Shown: positions 21,966 through 30,179 of the stretch, in pieces
Layout: each line of letters begins with the position of its first letter
How positions within the stretch are numbered: the first letter of the stretch is position 1
Assembly: GCA_017466065.1 (NCBI GenBank)
Contig: JAFTUV010000010.1
Location: forward strand, 1 to 64,000
Reading direction: 5' to 3'
Length of the DNA stretch: 64,000 nt
Source of the DNA: Bacteroidaceae bacterium
GTDB taxonomy: Bacteria > Bacteroidota > Bacteroidia > Bacteroidales > Bacteroidaceae
Notes under the pieces: model-generated
The model's input: the letters and a program-made list of their open reading frames with translations, nothing else
Told to the model about the DNA's origin: nothing
Databases searched by the model: none
Program-made: the position numbers and the translations under genes

Positions 21966-23690
21966 TCAGCGCACAGCCTTTGTGTGTATGCTCTCTATCT
22001 GCAACTGCACCTCACCGTGCTTGTAGGCGTTATCTTCGAGGGTGTAGCAGATGTCGAACAGTTGCTTCGACTTTATGTATTTTGCCTGACGGCTCTGCCC
22101 GAAGGCTATTCCATTGAGTATTGTGTTCGACTTATTATCGACAAGCTCCAATTTTATATGCTCCTGACGGCGACCCACTACCTTGCTTGTGCCATAGTCG
22201 CACACATTATGGGTGCAGAAGATGGGCTTTGTGTTGTCGGGGCCGTGGGGCGCGAACTTTTTTAGGTCGTTGAAGAACTTGCGTGTAATCTGGTGAAAAT
22301 CAATCTCCGCATCAATTTCTATTATAGGGTCGGTCTGTTCGGGGAGGATGTTTCCAGCCACAAACTCCTCGAAACGCGCGGCAAAAGCCGGAACATTGGC
22401 TACTTTGAGCGAAAAGCCGGCAGCGTATGTGTGCCCGCCGAAGTTGTCGAGCAGGTCGCGGCAATTCTCTATTGCCTTGTAAACATCGAACCCTGTTACC
22501 GAGCGTGCCGAGCCTGTGGCTATATCCCCAGTGCAGGTTATCACCACCGCTGGACGATGATATTCCTCGGTGAGGCGCGATGCTACAATGCCTATCACCC
22601 CGCGGTGCCAATCCTCGTTGAAGATTACAATGGCACGACGCTCGGCGAAACTTTCGAGGTTCTCCACTATTTTATTGGCCTCCTCGGTCATACTCTTGTC
22701 GAGTTCCTTGCGGGCTTCGTTAAATTCGTTTATCTGCTCGCTCATCATAAGAGCCGTGGGCAGGTTGTTCTCTATGAGAAGGTCCACCGCCACCTTGCCC
22801 TGCTGTATGCGACCCGAAGCATTGATGCGAGGCCCTATCTTGAAGATTATATCATTTATGCTTATCTCTTTGTCGCGCAGGCCGCACACTTGAATAATGG
22901 CTTTAAGGCCGGTGCTTGGTGCGTGATTAAGCTGCTTTATGCCGTGGTAGGCAAGAATGCGGTTCTCTCCCATTATGGGCACGAGGTCCGATGCGATGCT
23001 CACCGCCACAAGGTCGAGCAACGTATATAACTGCTCGGCAGGTATTGCATTGTCCATTGCAAATGCCTGCATAAACTTGAACCCTACTCCGCAACCCGAC
23101 AAGTGAGGGTAGGGATAGGTGGAATCGGCACGTTTGGGATTTAATATTGCCACTGCACAAGGCAGTTCCTCGTCGGGAACGTGGTGGTCGCATACGATAA
23201 AATCAATACCAAGCGATTTTGCGTATGCAATCTCCTCTATGGCCTTTATTCCGCAGTCGAGCACTATTATAAGTTTTACGCCTGTTGAATTGGCATAATC
23301 GACACCTCTTTTAGAGATGCCGTAACCATCCTCGTTACGATCGGGAATATAGTAGTCTATATTCGAAGAGAACTGTTGAAGGAACCTATACACCAAGGCT
23401 ACGGCCGTGGTACCGTCAACATCATAGTCGCCATAGACCAAAATGCGTTCCTTGCGCCCCAAAGCTCTGTTAAGACGTGCCACCGCAATGTCCATATCCT
23501 TCATAAGGAAGGGGCTGTGAAGCCCCGACAAGCGCGGACGAAAGAAACTTTTGGCCTCTGCCGCGGTGGTTATACCGCGTTTCACGAGCAAGCTGCAAAG
23601 TATGGGGCTCATATCCAACTCGGCAGCCAACGTGTTAGCTGCTACAGTCTGTTCGTATGTAGGAGGTTGATATTTCCATTTCTGACCCAT
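21966..23690 (-). CDS. recJ: Single-stranded-DNA-specific exonuclease RecJ
   Basis: A 574-residue DHH-family phosphoesterase. The metal-binding motifs are YGDYDVDGTTA, LDCGIKA, DFIVCDHHVPD and the C-terminal DHHA1 region with GGHTYAAGFSL. RecJ degrades single-stranded DNA 5' to 3' and works with RecQ in gap repair and mismatch repair. The start is MGQKWKYQPPTYEQ, typical for Bacteroidota RecJ. Operon with recQ. Confidence 0.93.
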   Translation of the reverse strand: MGQKWKYQPPTYEQTVAANTLAAELDMSPILCSLLVKRGITTAAEAKSFFRPRLSGLHSPFLMKDMDIAVARLNRALGRKERILVYGDYDVDGTTAVALVYRFLQQFSSNIDYYIPDRNEDGYGISKRGVDYANSTGVKLIIVLDCGIKAIEEIAYAKSLGIDFIVCDHHVPDEELPCAVAILNPKRADSTYPYPHLSGCGVGFKFMQAFAMDNAIPAEQLYTLLDLVAVSIASDLVPIMGENRILAYHGIKQLNHAPSTGLKAIIQVCGLRDKEISINDIIFKIGPRINASGRIQQGKVAVDLLIENNLPTALMMSEQINEFNEARKELDKSMTEEANKIVENLESFAERRAIVIFNEDWHRGVIGIVASRLTEEYHRPAVVITCTGDIATGSARSVTGFDVYKAIENCRDLLDNFGGHTYAAGFSLKVANVPAFAARFEEFVAGNILPEQTDPIIEIDAEIDFHQITRKFFNDLKKFAPHGPDNTKPIFCTHNVCDYGTSKVVGRRQEHIKLELVDNKSNTILNGIAFGQSRQAKYIKSKQLFDICYTLEDNAYKHGEVQLQIESIHTKAVR

Positions 23691-23989
23691 TTATATTTTA
23701 TTTTTATTTTTGCTTTGCTCAACGAGAATCACCTCACAGACGGTTGCGCCACTCCTCTCTATTATATCACCTATCAGCTGCGCCAAAAGGGCCTGCAATA
23801 TCATTTTTAGCCCTAAAAACCGCACGGCGGCGGAAAAACGACCTTTTCCGCGCAAGATAATTCTCTCAATTTGTAAAGATACGGAAAACTATTCTAATAA
23901 AATAATTGATTCTGCATTTTTTTGCAGAATCAATTATTTTCCTCGACAAACGGGCTTCGAGAGCCGAGGAACGGCATATGAAAAAGTTA
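23691..23989. other. Intergenic region upstream of recJ
   Basis: About 300 bp between recJ and the acyl-CoA synthetase gene, both read leftwards. Apart from the 18-bp hairpin at 23899-23940 I see no gene. It should contain the recJ-recQ promoter, which I could not place. Confidence 0.5.
23899..23940 (-). terminator. 18-bp hairpin downstream of the acyl-CoA synthetase gene
   Basis: Positions 23899-23916 and 23923-23940 are perfect inverted repeats (AATAATTGATTCTGCA core) around a six-T loop. On the minus strand it lies 50 nt after the stop codon and its second arm ends in TTATTTT, so it probably terminates that gene. Confidence 0.7.
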
Positions 23990-25663
23990 TCAATTATACA
24001 TAAATCGCTTGATGCTCAATTTGGGAGTCTTTTCAAAAGGCTCTACGCGCGTTTCACAGATGCTTATCTGGCTATACGCCGGCAATTTTGCATTCAACGC
24101 AAACACCTGACGCTCCATTTCGGCACGCAATTGCTCTTTGTCAAGACCTGCCGCGGCTGCCGCGTCCTTATCAACAACCACAAGTGCCACAATTGCATAT
24201 TTACGGCTCACCACCAACGACTCTACCACCATAGGGAGGCTGTTAATCATCTCTTCTATTTCTTCGGGGTAGATATTTTGTCCGCTACCGGTGAGTATCA
24301 TATTCTTGCAACGACCTTTAATGTAGATATGTCCCTTGCGGTCGCGTATGGCCATATCTCCGGTCTTCAACCAGCCATCGTGCGTGAAGGCAGCATTTGT
24401 AGCTTCGGGGTTATTATAATAGCCCTCGGTAACCACATCGCCACGCACTTGCACCTCACCGGGAATTCTCGCAGGATGCTCCGAGTCTATTCTCACCTCA
24501 ATGGTGGGAGCAGCAATGCCCCCTTCGTTGCCCAACATAGGGTGCGACCAGCCTTTATAGCTGATAAGGGGACCGCACTCGGTCATTCCATAGCCAACGG
24601 CGTATGGAATTTTAAGCATCTGCATAACATCGTCGACATCTTTCCCTATGGCTGCGCCACCCAAGAACAGGCCTGCATACTCTATATTCTCGCCAAACAC
24701 CGACATTACTTTTGAGCGTATCTTCTTTATAAGCAACGAGCGAATGCCGGGAATTGCAAGCAAGAAACGCATTGCCGGTTTTTTGAGCGTGGGAATGACC
24801 TTCGAGCGGAATATTTTTTCAATGAGCAGTGGCACGGTAATGAACATAAAAGGCTTAACATCGGCCAATGCTGCGAGCAAACGGGCGGGAGTAGGCTTTG
24901 TGGTCAATATGCAAAGGTGACAGCCACCGGCAATAGTAAAAATAAAGTCGAACGAAAGACCCATAATATGTGCCAATGGCAACATAGAAAGCACGGCACC
25001 ACCCTTCTTCTGACGAATGAGCCTGCGAGCCACCTCTATATTACCCGAAATTGATTTTGCACGCAGCATAACACCCTTGGGCGCACTGCTTGTTCCCGAG
25101 GTATAACTGATAAGAGCAAGGCTCTCAACGCTATCCTTACAGAAATTCACATCCTTCTTGGAAACGCCATTAGGAAATCTCTTCGCAAACTCACTCTTCG
25201 CCGCATCGCACATTTTCACAAACTCTTTCGAAGAGCCGGCCGCCGCATCCAACGACACAATATCCACAAGCCCCAAGAATCCATCAAAGGAGGAAAATTG
25301 CGAAAGAGCACCATCGCGCGAAAGAGCATCATAAATAGGAGTATCGAGAATGAGCATTTTGCTGCCCGACAGACGAGTGAGGTCGGCCACATTGCTTGGC
25401 AGAAAGTCGGCCAAGAGAGGCACCGCAACCGCGTCGTATGAAACTATCGACAGAAAAGATATACACCACTCGGCTGAGTTTCTTGCGCAGATTGCAATCT
25501 TATCGCCCTTCTCAATGCCACACGCCTCAAACAGCAGATGCATTTTCTTCATCGATGCTGCAAGACCGCTGTATGTATATGTCTTTGCACCATAGTTCGA
25601 CACTGCGGGTTTATCCCAATTGTTCTTAATAGCTTCGTCAATGTAATTTAAAAAGTGAACCAT
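23990..25663 (-). CDS. AMP-dependent acyl-CoA synthetase (long-chain fatty acid type)
   Basis: A 557-residue ANL-superfamily enzyme with the P-loop YTSGTSSAPKGVML, the A5 motif GYGMTECGPLIS, the A7/A8 region WLKTGDMAIRDRKGHIYIKG and SGQNIYPEEIEEMIN. It activates a carboxylic acid to acyl-AMP and then probably to acyl-CoA; domain order and length fit long-chain fatty acid ligases of Bacteroidales. It stands alone between two hairpins. A CAAAAATA at 25721-25728 (TATTTTTG on the coding strand) may be its -7 box. Confidence 0.85.
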   Translation of the reverse strand: MVHFLNYIDEAIKNNWDKPAVSNYGAKTYTYSGLAASMKKMHLLFEACGIEKGDKIAICARNSAEWCISFLSIVSYDAVAVPLLADFLPSNVADLTRLSGSKMLILDTPIYDALSRDGALSQFSSFDGFLGLVDIVSLDAAAGSSKEFVKMCDAAKSEFAKRFPNGVSKKDVNFCKDSVESLALISYTSGTSSAPKGVMLRAKSISGNIEVARRLIRQKKGGAVLSMLPLAHIMGLSFDFIFTIAGGCHLCILTTKPTPARLLAALADVKPFMFITVPLLIEKIFRSKVIPTLKKPAMRFLLAIPGIRSLLIKKIRSKVMSVFGENIEYAGLFLGGAAIGKDVDDVMQMLKIPYAVGYGMTECGPLISYKGWSHPMLGNEGGIAAPTIEVRIDSEHPARIPGEVQVRGDVVTEGYYNNPEATNAAFTHDGWLKTGDMAIRDRKGHIYIKGRCKNMILTGSGQNIYPEEIEEMINSLPMVVESLVVSRKYAIVALVVVDKDAAAAAGLDKEQLRAEMERQVFALNAKLPAYSQISICETRVEPFEKTPKLSIKRFMYN

Positions 25664-25749
25664 ATAATAAAGATTTTAATATTCTGCTCATTCTCGGAAC
25701 AATGTCACCGAAAAACAATGCAAAAATATTACAAACAGACGAAAAAGCC

Positions 25750-25792
25750 CTCAAAAATTGCACAAATTAACCCTATTTGTGCAATTTTTGAG
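25750..25792. other. Perfect 18-bp inverted repeat upstream of the acyl-CoA synthetase gene
   Basis: CTCAAAAATTGCACAAAT (25750-25767) pairs perfectly with 25775-25792 around a 7-nt loop. It lies near the expected -33 region of the leftward acyl-CoA synthetase gene and 80 bp beyond the peptidase terminator. It could be a regulator-binding palindrome or a second terminator. Confidence 0.6.
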
Positions 25793-25869
25793 TTAAAAAA
25801 CGCTTTTAAGAACAACAAATTTAACAGTTTTTTACAAAAACGCAAATTATCCCTTAACACACAAGCAAA

Positions 25870-25910
25870 AAGAAACAAACCTCCGCCACCATAGCAGAGG
25901 TTTGTTTCTT
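25870..25910 (-). terminator. Terminator of the C1 peptidase / recA operon
   Basis: AAGAAACAAACCTC (25870-25883) pairs perfectly with 25897-25910. On the minus strand the stem is followed by TTTTGCTTG. It lies about 35 nt after the peptidase stop codon. Confidence 0.8.
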
Positions 25911-25943
25911 ATAGGCAAAAGCCCTTAATATAATAAGGTATTA

Positions 25944-27149
25944 TTACTTAATGCCCAATTTCTTGCGAATATCCTTGGGAATAGCATTCTTGTGAACAAC
26001 AATGTTCATAGTTTTGTAGCGCACGAAAGCCTTTGAAGCATACCATACGCCTTTATATTTGCCGGCATTACCCCAAGAGTTCTTAACCATATAATACTCC
26101 ACGCCATCCTTATCCTTTGCAATACCGTAAATCTGCATACCGTGATCGTCGGTTGTTTCCCAATTATCATAAGCAACCTGACGCTCTTCCTGTGTACACC
26201 ACTTCTCGGTAGAAGGCTTGGGAGTATTCTTCTTGTCGGCCTCGCTCAATTTGAGCCATTTTGCCATATCCGAACCTTCGAGGCTTGCGCTCTTGGCAGC
26301 ATCGGGCATTGTAGCCTTACCGTCGCGTGTGAAGCCACTCTCGCTGACATCGCTACCCCAAGCAATTGTGTAACCCTCCATAATTGCATTGTCGAACACC
26401 TGCATAAACTCGTCGATGGGGAGGTTATAGGATTTTGCCCAACGCCAGTTGTCCTGAACCTCGATTACAAAAGAGTCGTAGAAAGGATAATGTGTATAGG
26501 ATGTCAAAGAGATGTAATCGTCGGCATTCAAGCCCAAAGACTCATAGAACGACTTGGGGGTATACTCCTTGCCTTCGTATGTAAATTTCTCGGGACGCTT
26601 GCCAAGATAAATGTCGTGGATAGACTCGATGCACTTTTTCCACAAGGGAACTTTGTCGGCACCAACTTGAAGCGAACGCTGCTTGCCCTTTGCAATAGCC
26701 TCAACAACAGCATCGGATACTGCCGAGAGTTCATTATGAACACTCAAAGTGTCGCCATACATTACACCGGGGCGCATTTCAGCCTCGGGAACAAGGCCAA
26801 AAGTCTTCATTCCGTAGATAACATCGTAGAATGAACCACCCTGCGAGAAAGAAATATCGCCGTGTGTACGCACAGCTTTGTCGGCACGGTCGAGATAAGT
26901 GTTGTAAACAATGTACATTTCGGAAAAATCGTACTCTCCTTTACCCATACGAAGGAGCTCCGACTCGATGAACGCCAGCGACGAGTAGCACCAGCAGGTA
27001 CCGGCCTGATTCTGATTCTTGATACTTGTGATAGGATTCTCCTTAACAACGGTAAATTCGGGAGCCTCCTCTTTCTTCTGCTCTGCCTCTTGTGCAAAGA
27101 TATTCACGCCGGCAAAAGCAAGCGCAATCAATAAAAACGTTTTCTTCAT
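25944..27149 (-). CDS. Secreted C1B-family cysteine peptidase (bleomycin hydrolase / PepC-like)
   Basis: A 401-residue protein with a signal peptide (MKKTFLLIALAFAGVNIFAQ). The papain-fold active site is complete: Gln and Cys in NQNQAGTCWCYSS, His in DDHGMQIYG and Asn in MVKNSWG. The length fits C1B aminopeptidases, but cytoplasmic PepC has no signal peptide, so this is a periplasmic or secreted version. It starts 3 nt after the recA stop codon and is therefore the last gene of the LYS1-recA transcript. Confidence 0.87.
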   Translation of the reverse strand: MKKTFLLIALAFAGVNIFAQEAEQKKEEAPEFTVVKENPITSIKNQNQAGTCWCYSSLAFIESELLRMGKGEYDFSEMYIVYNTYLDRADKAVRTHGDISFSQGGSFYDVIYGMKTFGLVPEAEMRPGVMYGDTLSVHNELSAVSDAVVEAIAKGKQRSLQVGADKVPLWKKCIESIHDIYLGKRPEKFTYEGKEYTPKSFYESLGLNADDYISLTSYTHYPFYDSFVIEVQDNWRWAKSYNLPIDEFMQVFDNAIMEGYTIAWGSDVSESGFTRDGKATMPDAAKSASLEGSDMAKWLKLSEADKKNTPKPSTEKWCTQEERQVAYDNWETTDDHGMQIYGIAKDKDGVEYYMVKNSWGNAGKYKGVWYASKAFVRYKTMNIVVHKNAIPKDIRKKLGIK

Positions 27150-27152
27150 TTC

Positions 27153-28190
27153 TTATTCTTCTATATTGTTAGTACTGTTTTTCATAGCATCGGCTATCTT
27201 GCTCTCCAATTCCTCGGCAAGTTCGGGGTTGTCGGCAAGCAGAGCCTTGGTGCGGTCGCGACCCTGTGCGAGCTTTGTATCGCCGTAACTGAAAAACGAA
27301 CCGCTCTTCTTTATTACGCCATACTGCACGCCCAAGTCCACTATTTCGCCCACGCGCGATATTCCCTCGCCGAACATAATGTCGAATTCTGCCTTGCGGA
27401 AGGGGGGAGCAACCTTGTTCTTTACCACTTTCACGCGTACTTGGTTACCGATGGCATCCTCACCATCCTTTATCTGGCTCACACGACGAATGTCGAGGCG
27501 AACCGACGAGTAGAATTTGAGTGCGTTACCACCGGTGGTTGTTTCGGGGTTGCCGAACATTATACCAATCTTCTCGCGCAACTGATTGATGAAGATACAG
27601 GTTGTCTTTGTCTTGCTTATGGCCGAAGTGAGCTTGCGCAGGGCCTGTGACATAAGGCGTGCTTGAAGACCCACCTTATTGTCGCCCATTTCGCCCTCAA
27701 TCTCAGCCTTCGGAGTGAGTGCCGCAACCGAGTCTATCACAATAATGTCGATGGCCGACGAGCGTATGAGCTGCTCGGCAATCTCCAATGCCTGCTCACC
27801 GCAGTCGGGCTGCGAGATAAGCAAGTTGTCGATGTCCACTCCCAATTTCTGCGCATAGAAACGGTCGAATGCGTGCTCGGCATCAATTATGGCAGCAATG
27901 CCACCCATTTTCTGCGCTTCGGCTATGGCGTGAATGGCAAGCGTAGTCTTACCCGACGATTCGGGACCATAAATCTCAATTATACGGCCACGGGGAAAAC
28001 CGCCCACGCCCAACGCAGCATTAAGGCCTACCGAACCTGTAGGGATAACATCTATATCTTCATAGTTGTCGTCGCCCAATTTCATTATGGAACCTTTGCC
28101 AAAGTTCTTCTCTATCTTATCCATTGCAGCTTGAAGAGCACGCAGCTTCTCATTGCCTGCAATATTTTCCAATTCCTCTTTTTTTGCCAT
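27153..28190 (-). CDS. recA: Recombinase RecA
   Basis: A 345-residue RecA with Walker [15 protein letters not shown], the MAW region NVIPTGS-like ([15 protein letters not shown]), the Q-containing L2 loop [22 protein letters not shown] and an acidic C-terminal tail. It forms the DNA filament for strand exchange and triggers self-cleavage of LexA/UmuD-fold proteins, so it connects functionally with the umuDC pair in this window. Operon: LYS1-like gene, then recA after 17 nt, then the C1 peptidase. Confidence 0.97.
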   Translation of the reverse strand: MAKKEELENIAGNEKLRALQAAMDKIEKNFGKGSIMKLGDDNYEDIDVIPTGSVGLNAALGVGGFPRGRIIEIYGPESSGKTTLAIHAIAEAQKMGGIAAIIDAEHAFDRFYAQKLGVDIDNLLISQPDCGEQALEIAEQLIRSSAIDIIVIDSVAALTPKAEIEGEMGDNKVGLQARLMSQALRKLTSAISKTKTTCIFINQLREKIGIMFGNPETTTGGNALKFYSSVRLDIRRVSQIKDGEDAIGNQVRVKVVKNKVAPPFRKAEFDIMFGEGISRVGEIVDLGVQYGVIKKSGSFFSYGDTKLAQGRDRTKALLADNPELAEELESKIADAMKNSTNNIEE

Positions 28191-28207
28191 TGTTTGTATT
28201 TATATTA

Positions 28208-29401
28208 TTAAAGTTCTAAATCTTTGTCGAACTCCTCGTGCCAAGGAAGACCCTGTTTGTTAAGCTGTTCCATAAAAGGATCGGGGTCGAACTGCTCAAC
28301 ATTCCACACACCGGGCTTGCGCCACAGCCCCTTCAAGAACATCATAGCTCCAATCATCGCAGGAACACCGGTAGTGTAGCTCACGCCCTGCATACCTGTC
28401 TCTTTGTATGCTGCCTGATGGCTGCAATTATTGTAAACATAATAGGTGCGCTCCTTGCCATCCTTTATACCGCGTATGCGACAGCCGATCGATGTTTCGC
28501 CCTCGTAGTTCTCTCCTAAATCCTGCGGATTGGGAAGAACGGCTTTAAGGAATTGCAAAGGAACAATCTTCATTCCGTTGTAGTCAATCTCGTCGATACG
28601 CGCCATTCCTATATTCTGGATTACGCGCAGGTGAGTGAGATACTCTTGGCCGAAAGTCATCCAGAAACGGGCACGCTTTATTGTGGGGAAGTTCTTTGTG
28701 AGCGATTCGAGCTCCTCGTGGAACAACAGATAAGACTCACGGGGACCGATGTTGGGGTATGTGATGGGCTGGTGTATTTCGAGCGCACCTGTTTCAACCC
28801 ACTTGCCATCCTGATAGTAACGGCCGTTCTGTGTAATTTCGCGTATGTTTATTTCGGGATTGAAGTTTGTTGCAAATGCTTTATGGTGGTCACCGGCATT
28901 GCAATCGACAATATCGAGGTAGTGAATCTCGTCGAAATAGTGCTTTGCAGCGTATGCTGTGTAAACACCGCTCACTCCCGGGTCGAATCCGCAACCGAGA
29001 ATTGCTGTGAGGCCGGCCTCCTTGAAACGCTCGTGATAGGCCCACTGCCAGCTGTATTCAAAGTGAGCCTCGTCCTTGGGCTCATAGTTGGCTGTGTCGA
29101 GGTAGTTCACGCCGCACTGCAAACAGGCCTCCATAATGGTGAGGTCTTGATAAGGAAGAGCCACATTGATAACAATTTCGGGCTTGAAGCTGTTGAACAG
29201 CGCAACAAGTTCCTCAACGCTATCGGCATCCACCGCTGCTGTCTTGATATTGGGATTGCCTATCGCTTTTACAATAGCATCGCATTTGGAGCGAGTGCGG
29301 CTGGCAATCATTATATCGGTAAACACATCACTGTTCTGTGCCACTTTAAAAGCAGCTACTGTACCTACGCCACCGGCGCCGATGATTAAAACTTTTGCCA
29401 T
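28208..29401 (-). CDS. Saccharopine dehydrogenase family protein (carboxynorspermidine synthase type)
   Basis: A 397-residue oxidoreductase beginning MAKVLIIGAGGVGTVAAFKV, a Rossmann NADPH site. CGFDPGVSGVYTAYAAKH and the substrate region YCVPNQ-like C-terminal half fit carboxynorspermidine synthase of the alternative polyamine pathway, which reductively joins aspartate semialdehyde to a diamine. It is the first gene of the recA operon, with a consensus promoter about 130 bp upstream. The polyamine role follows from family similarity. Confidence 0.82.
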   Translation of the reverse strand: MAKVLIIGAGGVGTVAAFKVAQNSDVFTDIMIASRTRSKCDAIVKAIGNPNIKTAAVDADSVEELVALFNSFKPEIVINVALPYQDLTIMEACLQCGVNYLDTANYEPKDEAHFEYSWQWAYHERFKEAGLTAILGCGFDPGVSGVYTAYAAKHYFDEIHYLDIVDCNAGDHHKAFATNFNPEINIREITQNGRYYQDGKWVETGALEIHQPITYPNIGPRESYLLFHEELESLTKNFPTIKRARFWMTFGQEYLTHLRVIQNIGMARIDEIDYNGMKIVPLQFLKAVLPNPQDLGENYEGETSIGCRIRGIKDGKERTYYVYNNCSHQAAYKETGMQGVSYTTGVPAMIGAMMFLKGLWRKPGVWNVEQFDPDPFMEQLNKQGLPWHEEFDKDLEL

Positions 29402-29531
29402 TTTAATATTCGTTTAAAAGGGTTTATAAATATTTTCTATCATATCAAACAAAAAGAGGCAATTCCACCCTAAAAAGATGGTTGCTTCGCCGGCACCGCA
29501 GACTACAAAGCCCAAAATGCCATTTTGTATG

Positions 29532-29564
29532 CAAATATAACACAAATGAGCGAAAATAAACAAA
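29532..29564 (-). promoter_or_regulatory. Bacteroidota-type promoter of the LYS1-recA operon
   Basis: On the minus strand TTTG (29561-29564), a 21-bp spacer and TATATTTG (29532-29539) match the consensus. It overlaps the first copy of the tandem repeat array. Confidence 0.7.
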
Positions 29565-29944
29565 AGTATTTTGTTTTTTTCACCGCGAATGCAGGTATAT
29601 TCGCGGTTTACCGCAAATTAACACAAATGAGCGAGAATAAATAAAGTTTACTTTATTTTTTTCAAAGCGAATGCAGACATATTCGCGGAACACCGCAAAT
29701 TAACACAAATGAGCGAGAATAAATAAAGTTTACTTTATTTTTTTCAAAGCGAATGCAGACATATTCGCGGAACACCGCAAATTAACACAAATGAGCGAGA
29801 ATAAATAAAGTTTACTTTATTTTTTTCACCGCGGCAACGCGAAATAAGCGTTGCTTGCGACGACGGGAGATTTATCTCCCCAAAGGAGTGTGGCCAGCCG
29901 CCCCCAAAAGGCATATTCGCGGTTTACCGCAAATTAACACAAAA
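29539..29944. repeat. Tandem array of ~82-bp units with two hairpins each, last unit interrupted
   Basis: Units start at 29539, 29620, 29702 and 29784 (AACACAAATGAGCGA), giving periods of 81, 82 and 82 bp. Copies 2-4 are nearly identical and copy 1 is diverged. Each unit has a hairpin plus T-run (AATAAAG-TTTA-CTTTATTTTTTT in copies 2-4; CAAAAGTATTTTG in copy 1). Copies 1-3 also have a second stem, CCGCGAAT/ATTCGCGG in copy 1 and GCGAAT/ATTCGC in copies 2-3. In copy 4 the second stem is split by about 78 bp of unrelated, GC-richer sequence (about 29834-29911, itself containing GGGAGATTTATCTCCC), after which the unit resumes to 29944. The array fills the divergent region between the LYS1-recA operon and dnaK. 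Confidence 0.85.
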
Positions 29945-30179
29945 AAACTCTATCGGCAACCGCACAACACACCCACGCTCAAAGAAAAAAAATGACACAT
30001 CCGATACAAAATGTGACAAATTGGCGCATTTTGACACACAAAAACTGCCACAAAAAGGTTATATGACACAAAACGACAAGAGAAAAAAAGTTTGGCACAC
30101 AGTTTGCTCCTTAACCATCGAATGCGAACAAAAGCGCAGAAAACAAAGTTGAATTATAAATAAAAAAAAGAATAAAATT
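29945..30179. other. dnaK upstream region
   Basis: About 235 bp, AT-rich, with several TGACACA-like words (GACACATCC, GACACACAAA, GACACAAAAC) and the sigma-54-like element listed separately. No gene seen. Confidence 0.5.
30093..30108 (+). promoter_or_regulatory. Candidate sigma-54 promoter of dnaK
   Basis: TGGCAC at 30093-30098, five bases, then TTGCT at 30104-30108: an exact fit to TGGCAC-N5-TTGCW with the obligatory GG and GC ten bases apart. The dnaK start lies 72 bp downstream. Confidence 0.6.

Noticed and set aside
28553..29389. Plus-strand frame of 278 codons across the LYS1-like gene
   Set aside because: Antisense shadow of a conserved dehydrogenase; Cys/Val-rich peptide without motifs.
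29539..29944. CRISPR array
   Set aside because: The repeats are directly adjacent 81-82-bp units without unique spacers, and no cas genes are near.
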